Positions 16,477 to 23,670 of a stretch of DNA of 64,000 nt are shown one piece after another. The position numbers and the translations under genes are program-made. This DNA comes from Myxococcales bacterium. GTDB taxonomy: Bacteria > Myxococcota_A > Bradymonadia > UBA7976 > UBA1532. Within the stretch, counting starts at the first letter, position 1, and each line of letters starts with the position of its first letter. The stretch lies in NCBI GenBank assembly GCA_020633465.1, contig JACKDN010000023.1, positions 62,001-126,000 on the forward strand, in the 5' to 3' direction. Under the pieces are notes generated by a model. The model had not been told where the DNA came from, searched no databases, and saw nothing but the letters and a program-made list of their open reading frames with translations.

Positions 16477-17286
16477 TCACTCGACCGGCAGCTCGAAGCT
16501 GACCGACAGGGTGTAGCCCTCGAGGGCGCCGGCCGGCTCGACCTCGCACCGGCACTCCCCTTCGATTCGACCGTCCTCGCCCCGGCGCACCGTGCCGGTG
16601 GCCGTGCCGTGGCGCGTGCCGTCGAGGGTGGTCACCGGGCACTGCCGCGCCGAGTTGAGGGCGACGCAGCTCGCCTGCTGGCCGGGCTCGGGGAAGGTGT
16701 CGAAGTCGACCGTCGCCCCGCTGGTCTGGCAGTTGACCTGCACGCGCAGCCCGCCCAGGTTCATGAACACGCGCGGCTGGGCCGTGGGGCCGCCGGGGCA
16801 CAGATCGTTGCCGTCGCGATCCAACGCGAACGCACCGTCGAGCACGAAGCCGGGCGCGGCGTCCGGGTGGACGCCCGCGTCGTCGGCGCCGGGCTCGGGC
16901 TGGCACCGGTACGTGTCGTCGGGCTGCAAAACGCAGTCGAAGCCCGGCCCGCACAGCCGCGACAGGTCGCGGCAGTCGCCCGCGTCCCCGGCGTCCGGCC
17001 GGACGCCGGTGTCCCGATCCGGCGTCGGCCCGGGGGTCGCGTCGGCGCGGCCCGGCGGCGCGTCGCAGGCGTAGGTCACGCCGTCCGGCTGCAGTTGGCA
17101 GGTGAAGCCGGGGGCGCACGCGTCGGCCAGGCGGCGGCAGTCACCGCCCTCGCCCACGCGCGCGTCCATCCCCCCGGCGGGCGGCGCGGCGTCATCGGGC
17201 CCGCGCCCGGGGCGCCCGTCGTCGTCCCCGCACCCGAGCAGCGCCGCGGCCAACGCCGCGGCGCCGATGAGCCGCCGCCCGATCAC
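16477..17286 (-). CDS. Small Cys-containing lipoprotein
   Basis: 269 residues. The signal MIGRRLIGAAALAAALLGC ends in a lipobox (LLGC). After an Asp/Pro-rich linker come two near-copies of a module: CRRLADACAPGFTCQLQPDG and CRDLSRLCGPGFDCVLQPDD. The C-terminal ~120 residues form an unrecognised domain with Cys pairs (CQTSGATV, CVALNSARQCPV, GECRCEVEPAG). Its start overlaps the stop of the upstream MopE-like gene by four bases (ATGA), so the two are translated together and the products may be presented together on the surface (inference). The 3' end abuts the 24-bp palindrome. Confidence 0.67.
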   Translation of the reverse strand: MIGRRLIGAAALAAALLGCGDDDGRPGRGPDDAAPPAGGMDARVGEGGDCRRLADACAPGFTCQLQPDGVTYACDAPPGRADATPGPTPDRDTGVRPDAGDAGDCRDLSRLCGPGFDCVLQPDDTYRCQPEPGADDAGVHPDAAPGFVLDGAFALDRDGNDLCPGGPTAQPRVFMNLGGLRVQVNCQTSGATVDFDTFPEPGQQASCVALNSARQCPVTTLDGTRHGTATGTVRRGEDGRIEGECRCEVEPAGALEGYTLSVSFELPVE

Positions 17287-20045
17287 GGGATGAGGTACTC
17301 GATCTGGACGTCGAGGTCGGCGATCTCACCCACGTCGTTGCCGGCGCGATCCTCGACGTGCAGCGTGAACCGCCCGTTGGCCGGCAGACCGGCGAACTCG
17401 CGATACACGCGGTTGTCGAAGTTGATGTCGCCGCCGGTCAGCGGCAGGAAGTCGTCGTCGAGGCCGCCGTCGTTGCCGTTGGCGTCACCGTCGCGGTTCC
17501 ACAGCGTCACGACGTCCAGGCCGTTCCAGCGCGCCGTCACCACCAGATCGGGCAGCCAGTCGTGGTTGATGTCCAGGTCGCGGATGGTCAGCGTGCGGAT
17601 GACCGCGCCCGCCGGCGCCTCGAAGTCGAAGTCGACGTCGGCCACGCCCGGGATGCCGCCCACCGCGTCGGGGATGTCCATGTTCACGTTCTCGCTGATG
17701 CGCGCGGTGTCGGTCTCGCCGCTGGTGCGGAACAGCAGGTAGCTGCCCTTCGCCGCCCGGAAGCCGTAGACGCGCACGATGTACTCACCCGCGTCGAGAT
17801 CGGCCTCGATCAGCTCGTCGTCGTCGGTGCTGGTCGACCGCTCGATCACGCTCTCGTCCCCCGCGCGCAGCAGCTGCATGTCCAGGTCGCCGTTGGCGTG
17901 GGCGAACAGCAGGTCGATGCGCACGGTCTGCGCGGCGGCCAGGGTGAAGCGGTAGTAGTCGTCGTCGAAGTCGCACAGCTGGCGCGCCTGACCCACGGGC
18001 GGGAAGCTGGCCGCGTCGTCGGCCGTGTCGTTCTGCTCGCCCGACGGGCCCTCGGCGTCGTCCTGGCAGGCCTGGAAGACGTTGACGGTCATGCTGTACG
18101 TCGAGCGGCCGGGCCGGAAGCGGTACACGCGCACCAGGTAGGTCGCCGCCTGGTTGGCGCGCGGCAGGTACACGGTTTCGGTGTCGGTCACGCCGAGGCT
18201 GCTGTCGACGAACACCGGCTCGCCGCCCTCGACGGCCCGCCACAGGCTGACGTCGATGTCGCCCTCGGCGTGCGTGAAGGCCACGTCCACCTCGAGGCCA
18301 TCGCCGGCGTTCAGATCGATCTGGTACCAGTCCGAGGTGTCCGGGCAGATGACCAGATCGCCGTACTGCACCCCGCGGCTGTTGGCGTCCTCGACCGCCG
18401 TGGCGTTGGCGGCCAGATCGTTCGACGCGGCCTCGTCGAACGCGTCGTCGTCACAGGCCACGACCTCGTCGGGCGTGGAGGGGTCGCAGTCGTCGTCGAC
18501 GCCGTTGCCGGGGATCTCCATCGGGCCGGGCACCTCGGCGTTCATCGGCGCGCAGTCCTGGTCGTCGGGGATGCCGTCGCCGTCCGCGTCGGGCGCGCCC
18601 GCGTCGCACTCGACGTCGCCGCCGCGGCAGTCGTGGTCGATGTCGTCGCTGCAGTTCGTCTCGGCGTTCTCGATGGCGTCCGGGTTGACCTCGGCGTTCA
18701 TGTCGTCGCAGTCGTCGACCGCCAGGAAGCCGTCGCCGTCGAGGTCGTCGTCGGGCGTCATCGCGTCGCAGTCGTCGTCCACGCCGTTGTACGGCACCTC
18801 GTCCGCGTCCGGGTTCACCGCCGCCGACTCGTCGTTGCAGTCGGCCCCGCCGTTGCCGCCGGGGAAGCCGTCGCCGTCCGCGTCGGCGTCCTTCGTGGCC
18901 GCGTCGCAGTCGTCGTCGACGCCGTTGTAGAAGACCTCGCTGGCGTTCGGGTTGATCGCCGCGTTCTCGTCGTCGCAGTCCTCGGGGCTGTCGAAGCCGT
19001 CGGCGTCGAGATCGTTGTCGGGCGTCTCGGCCGAGCAGTCGTCGTCGATGCCGTTGTAGGGCACCTCGGCCGTGTTCGGGTTGACGTTCGGGTTGTCGTC
19101 GTTGCAGTCGCCGTCGACCTCGGTCACGCCGTCGCCGTCGCGATCGTCCATGCTGGGCACGCCCAGCTCGCCGTCGCAGTCCTCGTCGACGTCGTTGCCC
19201 GGCACCTCGCGGCCCTCGGGGTTGATGTGCACGGCGCGGTCGTCGCAGTCGCAGGGATCGCCCTCGGCGGCCACCTCGCAGGCGGGGTAGCCGTCGCCGT
19301 CGACGTCGTCGTCCTTCGTCTGCGGATCGCAGTCGTTGTCCTTGCCGTCGTAGGGCACCTCGGGCTGCTGCGGGTTCACCGCGGGATCGTTGTCGTCGCA
19401 GTCGCCGGCCTTGTCGCTGACGCCGTCGTTGTCGTTGTCCTGCTCGCCGCACTCGCTGTCGGCGCCGTCGCAGTTGTTGTCGACGCCGTCACCGCACAGG
19501 TTGGCGCCGTCCTCGGCCTGCCCCGGGTTGACGTCGGCGCGGCTGTCGTCGCAGTCGGGGCCCGTGCAGTCGGGGCCGATGCCGTAGCCGTCGCCGTCGC
19601 CGTCCTGGCAGCCGGCCACCGCGGCCACGCAGCGGTTCTGCGCGTTGCAGGTCTGGCCCATGTTGCAGTGGTCGTCGTTCAGGCAGCGGACACACTCGCC
19701 GCCGGGCGCGCAGTAGCGGCCGGCCGGGCAGTCGCCGTCGCCCGCGCAGGCGTCGCTGCCCGAGCAAGTGTAGGTGGACAGATCGCAGCGCTGGCCGCTG
19801 GGACAGCCGAGATCCTCGGTGCACTGCCCGGGGGTGCAGGCGCCGCTGACGCACACGAGCCCCGTGTCGCAGTCGAAGTTGATGCTGCAGGGATCCCCGT
19901 TGCCCCCGCGCGGCGTCTCGCCCACGCCCGTATCGCGGGCGCCGGCGCCCGCGTCCCCGGCGGCGCTCCCCTTCTCTTCGTCCTCGGCGCAGCCGGCGGC
20001 GAACAACGCCCCCAGGCCCAGAATCCAGCACGCACGACGCAACAT
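17283..20045 (-). CDS. MopE-like Asp-rich repeat lipoprotein with PPC and P-domain-like C-terminus
   Basis: 920 residues. The signal MLRRACWILGLGALFAAGC has a lipobox. A Cys-rich region (to ~145) is followed by about 10 repeats (~145-520) of the form D-x-D-G-D-G-(F/Y)...D-C-D-D-x-(D/N)-P...N-P-x-A-x-E-x-P-Y-N-G-x-D-D-D-C-D, as in MopE and other 'putative metal-binding motif' proteins. They have calcium-binding loop chemistry (DxDxDG). Two PPC-like beta-sandwiches follow (~555-790; DTSDWYQIDLNAGDG and DFDDDYYRFTLAAAQT), then a proprotein-convertase P-domain-like end (RTLTIRDLDINHDWLPDLVV). It is probably a calcium-stabilised surface protein; binding partner unknown. GAGGAG precedes the start. 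First gene of a two-gene operon. Confidence 0.75.
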   Translation of the reverse strand: MLRRACWILGLGALFAAGCAEDEEKGSAAGDAGAGARDTGVGETPRGGNGDPCSINFDCDTGLVCVSGACTPGQCTEDLGCPSGQRCDLSTYTCSGSDACAGDGDCPAGRYCAPGGECVRCLNDDHCNMGQTCNAQNRCVAAVAGCQDGDGDGYGIGPDCTGPDCDDSRADVNPGQAEDGANLCGDGVDNNCDGADSECGEQDNDNDGVSDKAGDCDDNDPAVNPQQPEVPYDGKDNDCDPQTKDDDVDGDGYPACEVAAEGDPCDCDDRAVHINPEGREVPGNDVDEDCDGELGVPSMDDRDGDGVTEVDGDCNDDNPNVNPNTAEVPYNGIDDDCSAETPDNDLDADGFDSPEDCDDENAAINPNASEVFYNGVDDDCDAATKDADADGDGFPGGNGGADCNDESAAVNPDADEVPYNGVDDDCDAMTPDDDLDGDGFLAVDDCDDMNAEVNPDAIENAETNCSDDIDHDCRGGDVECDAGAPDADGDGIPDDQDCAPMNAEVPGPMEIPGNGVDDDCDPSTPDEVVACDDDAFDEAASNDLAANATAVEDANSRGVQYGDLVICPDTSDWYQIDLNAGDGLEVDVAFTHAEGDIDVSLWRAVEGGEPVFVDSSLGVTDTETVYLPRANQAATYLVRVYRFRPGRSTYSMTVNVFQACQDDAEGPSGEQNDTADDAASFPPVGQARQLCDFDDDYYRFTLAAAQTVRIDLLFAHANGDLDMQLLRAGDESVIERSTSTDDDELIEADLDAGEYIVRVYGFRAAKGSYLLFRTSGETDTARISENVNMDIPDAVGGIPGVADVDFDFEAPAGAVIRTLTIRDLDINHDWLPDLVVTARWNGLDVVTLWNRDGDANGNDGGLDDDFLPLTGGDINFDNRVYREFAGLPANGRFTLHVEDRAGNDVGEIADLDVQIEYLIP

Positions 20046-20247
20046 GGCGGTCTCCTCTCCCGTGAATCCGCGGTCGATTGGCGCCGAGTTAGCAATCCGT
20101 GTGCCGCCCGTGGAGGCCCGAACGCCCGTCCGCCGATGGCGACTCGACTGGCCACCCGGGCACCCGGATCACGCGGTGCAACATTTTTCCCTGCACGCGC
20201 ATCTGGGGCGACACCTACCCTTGCGGTGCCCCGCACATGGAGGAACG

Positions 20248-21519
20248 ATGCGCTTCGCACCGAAGTCGCTCTGGGCGGCCGCGCTGGTCGCCGGCCTCGC
20301 CCTCGTCGGCTGCGACGACGACGGCGGCGGCCTGACCGAGCTCGAGCCGATGGCCGACGGCGGCGTGTCCGCCGACGCCGCGTCGGGCGCCGCGGACGAC
20401 GCCGGCCCCGGCGCCGACGACGGCGGCGCGCCCGCGGGTGACGCCGGCGGCGAGCCCGAGCCGCCCGCCGACGTCGTCGTCGAGCGCCTCGACTTCGAGG
20501 GCATCACCCTCACCGACGGCCTGTCCGAGATGCAGACCATCGAGCTGCCCGACGACGTGCTCAGCCTGACGCTGATCGTCCTCGGCTCGGGCCTCAGCCT
20601 GCACGTCGTGCAGCACCTCGAGGGCCCCGACGGCACGATCCTCGTCGCCGAGAACCCGCCCGGCTACCGCCCCGCCCCTCGCGATCGCTTCCTCGGCCCC
20701 TTCCCCGGCCCCTTCAACTCGCCCAACCGCTCGGCGTCGAGCAGCACCGCGGTCAGCGGCTTCCTCGCCCCCAACAACCCCGGTGTCCAGGTCACCGGCG
20801 GCACCTGGACCTTCCAGATCGCCGCGGTGGACGGTCAGGGCCGCCCGGCGAGCGGTGAGGCCGACGTCGTCGCCTTCGTGAAGCGCGGCCCCGCCCCCCA
20901 GACCCGCGGCCGCTTCGACCTGCACCTGCACTTCACCGGCGCGCGCGGCTGGACGGCGGCCAGCGCGCCCACCGACGCCGACTTCCAGCGCGCCCTCGAC
21001 CGCATGCGCGGCTTCTATCGACGCGTGGGCATCGAGCTCGGCGAGATCACCTACGACGACATCGACGCCAGCTACCGCACGGTCGACGCCACGGGCCAGG
21101 GCCCGCTGGCCGGCATCAACCTGATGTTCGCGCAGAGCAACTACGACACCGGGGTCAGCCTCTTCTTCGTCGACCGGCTCACCAGCCCCTTCGGCGACAA
21201 CGTCGTCGGCGGCATCGCGGGCGGCGCGCCGGGGCCCATCCTGCTGCGCAACACCCAGCGCAGCGGCGTCGCGGTCGCCACCGCGCTGGATCCCGATCCC
21301 GACGCGATCGGGCACATCATGGGCCACGAGACCGGCCACTACCTGGGGCTGTACCACACGCAGGAGACCGTCGGCCCGGTCGACCAGATCGACGACACGC
21401 CCACCGGCGGCGCCGGCAACACCAACCTGATGTACCCCACCGTCACCGCGGGCGAGGCCAGCCTGTCGGACGGACAGGGTTGGGTGCTGCACCGCAACCC
21501 CGGTATCGTGCCGCAGTGA
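20248..21519 (+). CDS. Secreted metzincin-type zinc metalloprotease (lipoprotein)
   Basis: 423 residues. Signal MRFAPKSLWAAALVAGLALVG followed by Cys, then an Asp/Gly/Ala linker and a beta-rich N-terminal domain (~75-215). The protease domain has the extended zinc motif HETGHYLGLYH (360-370), where the three His bind zinc and Glu is the general base. A downstream NLMYPT supplies the Met-turn, which assigns it to the metzincin clan; a pappalysin/M43-like type is likely from the H-E-x-x-H-x-x-G-x-x-H form. It is probably cell-surface or periplasmic; substrate unknown. GGAGG lies seven bases before the ATG. Its stop is 11 bases before a small secreted HEAT-like gene, so the two may be cotranscribed. 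Confidence 0.82.
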   Translation: MRFAPKSLWAAALVAGLALVGCDDDGGGLTELEPMADGGVSADAASGAADDAGPGADDGGAPAGDAGGEPEPPADVVVERLDFEGITLTDGLSEMQTIELPDDVLSLTLIVLGSGLSLHVVQHLEGPDGTILVAENPPGYRPAPRDRFLGPFPGPFNSPNRSASSSTAVSGFLAPNNPGVQVTGGTWTFQIAAVDGQGRPASGEADVVAFVKRGPAPQTRGRFDLHLHFTGARGWTAASAPTDADFQRALDRMRGFYRRVGIELGEITYDDIDASYRTVDATGQGPLAGINLMFAQSNYDTGVSLFFVDRLTSPFGDNVVGGIAGGAPGPILLRNTQRSGVAVATALDPDPDAIGHIMGHETGHYLGLYHTQETVGPVDQIDDTPTGGAGNTNLMYPTVTAGEASLSDGQGWVLHRNPGIVPQ

Positions 21520-21530
21520 CGGAGGCGACC

Positions 21531-22010
21531 ATGAAGACGATCGCGTTCCTGCTGGCGACGGCCCTCGCCGCGCCCGCCCTGGCCCAGACCGCGCCGGGCG
21601 CCGCCCCCGACGCCGTGGTGGTGACGCCGAGCGCCGAGCTGCTGCTGGGGGCGATCGACGTCCCCCTCACCGACGAGGCGCTGGCGCGAGCCGGCGTCAC
21701 CGAGGCGGTCGCCGGCGCCGTCGCCGCCGACGGCCAGCGCCGGCGTTACCTGCGGGCCCGCGCGGTGGCGGCGACCGCCCGCTTCCGCAGCGCCGAGTGA
21801 CGCGCGCTGCTCGAGCGCCTGGCCGCCCACGACGCCGACCACGAGATCCGCATCCAGGCGATCATCAGCCTCGCGCGCGCCTTCGGCCCGGCCGACCCGG
21901 CGGGCGTCGGCGCGGCGCTCGACGCGCTGGCGCCCCGCGCCCCCGTGGCCGTCCGGCGCATGATCGAGGCCGAGCGCGCGCGGCTGCGGGCCAACACCGC
22001 CGCGAAGTAG
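21531..22010 (+). pseudogene. Secreted HEAT-repeat-like protein interrupted by an in-frame TGA
   Basis: Begins MKTIAFLLATALAAPALAQ, a clean Sec signal with an AxA site, and GGAGG upstream. After 89 residues (ending ARFRSAE) there is a TGA at 21798-21800. The same frame then stays open for a further 69 codons (RALLERLAAHDADHEIRIQA to ARLRANTAAK) and stops with TAG at 22008-22010. The pieces on both sides read as consecutive HEAT-like helices, so the TGA splits one gene. A point mutation (for example TGG or CGA to TGA) or a sequencing error is the simplest explanation. A small hairpin (GCGCT/AGCGC) follows the TGA, but its loop does not look like a bacterial SECIS. Follows the metzincin gene by 11 bases. 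Confidence 0.6.
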
Positions 22011-22101
22011 CGACGGCCCGACGTCCGCCCGCGCGCGCCCCCCAGCGGGCGCCGACCGAGCGCCCCTCAACCCGACGACGACGCCCACGGAGCCGACCGA
22101 G

Positions 22102-22983
22102 GTGCCGAGCCGAGCCCTCACCGACGCCGTCCGCGCGGCCTGCGCCCGGCGCGATGGCCTGCCCTACCCCGCGCTGCGCCTGTTCGACGGCGCCGCCGAC
22201 GGCGTGCCGGGCCTGGTGATCGAGCGCTTCGCGGACGCGATCCGCGCCCGAGGCCCCGCCCGCCTGGCGCCGGAGGTCGCGGCCATCCGCGCCGGCCTGC
22301 CCGACGACGCGCCCTTCTTCTGGCGCTTCACGCACGCGCACGCCGGCGGTCCGCCCGGCGACGACGGCGCGCGCGTGGCGCGCGAGCACGACCTGCGCTT
22401 CGCGGTGCAGCTGCAGGGCGCCCGCAACACCGGCCTCTTCCTGGACGCCCGGCCGGCGCGCGCCTGGGTGCGCGCGCACGCCGCCGACCGTCGCGTGCTG
22501 AACCTGTTCGCGTACACCTGCGGCTTCGGCGTCGCCGCCGCGGCCGGGGGGGCCCGCTCGACGGTCAACGTCGACGCGGCGCCCGGCGCCCTGGCGCGCG
22601 GCCGCGCCAACTACGCGCTGAACGAGCTGCCCGCCGACGGCCGCACCTTCTGGAAGTCGGACGTGCTCGACGCCCTGAAGCGCGCCCGCCGTGGGGGCGC
22701 GCGCTTCGACGGGGTGGTGCTCGATCCGCCGCCGGTGGCCCAACCCGGCGGAGCCGGGCGCCGCATGGACGCCTCGCGGGATCTGGCGCGCCTGCTCGCG
22801 GCCTGCCGGGCGGTGCTGGCGCCGGGCGGCTGGTTGTTGGTGCTGGCCCGACCAGCCAGCCCGCCCGACGACGCGCTGAGCGCGCTGGTCGACCTGGGCG
22901 CGCCGCGCTGGAGCGCCGGGCCCGACGCCGACTTCCGCGATCCGTGCGTGCGGGCCCGCGCCTTCTGGGATCAGCCGCGGTAG
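22102..22983 (+). CDS. Class I SAM-dependent methyltransferase, RlmI/RlmK-like
   Basis: 293 residues from a GTG start. Features of the RlmI/RlmKL group: an N-terminal stretch PALRLFDGAADGVPGLVIERF, then GARNTGLFLDARPARAWV, the SAM motif I as VLNLFAYTCGFGVAAAAGGA, an acidic end of strand 2 (NVDAAPGAL) and motif IV as VVLDPPPVAQ. Family members make m5C or m7G in 23S rRNA, using an N-terminal PUA domain for binding; the PUA part here is short or absent, so the RNA target is uncertain. The 3' end overlaps the convergent queD-like gene by 13 bases. The start is uncertain; no strong Shine-Dalgarno. Confidence 0.75.
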   Translation: MPSRALTDAVRAACARRDGLPYPALRLFDGAADGVPGLVIERFADAIRARGPARLAPEVAAIRAGLPDDAPFFWRFTHAHAGGPPGDDGARVAREHDLRFAVQLQGARNTGLFLDARPARAWVRAHAADRRVLNLFAYTCGFGVAAAAGGARSTVNVDAAPGALARGRANYALNELPADGRTFWKSDVLDALKRARRGGARFDGVVLDPPPVAQPGGAGRRMDASRDLARLLAACRAVLAPGGWLLVLARPASPPDDALSALVDLGAPRWSAGPDADFRDPCVRARAFWDQPR

Positions 22984-23333
22984 ACCACCCGCGAGACGTC
23001 GTTCTCGCGCAGGGTCAACGTCGTCAGCGCGGGCAGGACCGGCTTCAGGCGATCCCAGATCCACTGCACCAGCACCTCGCTGGTCGGGTTGTCGAGACCC
23101 TCGAGATCGTTCAGGTAGTTGTGATCCAGCTGGGCGTACAGGGGCTGGAACGCGGCCTCGATGTCGCCGAAGTCGATGACGAAGCCGGTGGCTGGATCCA
23201 TGGCGCCCTCGACGTGGATGTCCAGGTAGAACGCCAGGCCGTACAGCTTGCCGCAGGGGTGGCCGGGGGGCACGCGCGTCAGCTTGCGCGCCGCCTCGAA
23301 ACGGATGGTGTGGATCAGCTCGAAACGCGACAC
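22971..23333 (-). CDS. QueD/PTPS-like protein lacking the zinc-binding histidines
   Basis: 120 residues, the normal length for 6-carboxy-tetrahydropterin synthase (queuosine precursor pathway). The fold signature is clear: FELIHTIRFEAARKL, PPGHPCGKLYGLAFYLD, FVIDFGDIE, LDHNYLND and NPTSEVLVQWIWDRL. The family normally has AAH-R-L and LHGH, whose three His bind zinc. Here they read AAR-K-L and LYGL, so all three are replaced, while the catalytic Cys (in HPCGKL), the Asp-His pair of LDHN and a late Glu (LREND) remain. It may be catalytically dead or changed in function. GTG start four bases after the stop of the upstream small gene, so probably one operon. Overlaps the methyltransferase gene end by 13 bases. 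Confidence 0.75.
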   Translation of the reverse strand: MSRFELIHTIRFEAARKLTRVPPGHPCGKLYGLAFYLDIHVEGAMDPATGFVIDFGDIEAAFQPLYAQLDHNYLNDLEGLDNPTSEVLVQWIWDRLKPVLPALTTLTLRENDVSRVVYRG

Positions 23334-23337
23334 GGTC

Positions 23338-23670
23338 TCACTTCTTCCGCAGGATGACCCGCCAGTGATGGCCCCGGCGGTCGTACAGATCGTCGCCGGA
23401 CAGCACCAGCGGCCGATAGCTCCGGTGCTCGACCTTCACGTCGACGTCGATCGGCACGTAGCACCACTCGGCCTCTTCGCACACCACCTCGCCGGTGTCC
23501 GTGCGCGTGAACTTCGCCGCCACCGGCGCCACCTGAATGGCCACCTGCTGGCGCCGATCGACGCCGCCGTCGGGCAGGGGCCCCTCGATCAGCGGCAGGG
23601 GCTCGGGCGGCGGCGGGGGCGGCGGCGGCGCGGGCGCCGAGGCGGCGGCGCCGCAGTCGCGCGGCGACAT
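23338..23670 (-). CDS. Small Pro-rich protein upstream of the queD-like gene, probably 5'-truncated
   Basis: 110 residues if started at the ATG in the CATG at 23668-23671. Begins MSPRDCGAAASAPAPPPPPP, then about 80 residues with a beta-like pattern (VAAKFTRTDTGEVVCEEAEW, DVDVKVEHRSYRPLVLSGDD, HHWRVILRKK). Third-position GC supports this frame. The Cys followed by Ala/Pro-rich linker looks like the mature end of a lipoprotein, but no signal peptide precedes it: the upstream bases belong to the divergent large gene, whose own N-terminus also looks absent. Function unknown. It ends four bases before the queD-like start. Confidence 0.5.
   Translation of the reverse strand: MSPRDCGAAASAPAPPPPPPPPEPLPLIEGPLPDGGVDRRQQVAIQVAPVAAKFTRTDTGEVVCEEAEWCYVPIDVDVKVEHRSYRPLVLSGDDLYDRRGHHWRVILRKK

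Noticed and set aside
17358..20441. 1027-codon plus-strand open frame opposite the MopE-like gene
   Set aside because: Val/Asp-rich antisense of the D-x-D repeats; the minus-strand protein has a signal peptide and known domains.
21798..21840. Selenocysteine insertion at the in-frame TGA
   Set aside because: The only nearby hairpin is short, GC-closed and lacks the bulge/loop pattern of bacterial SECIS; no redox motif in the protein.
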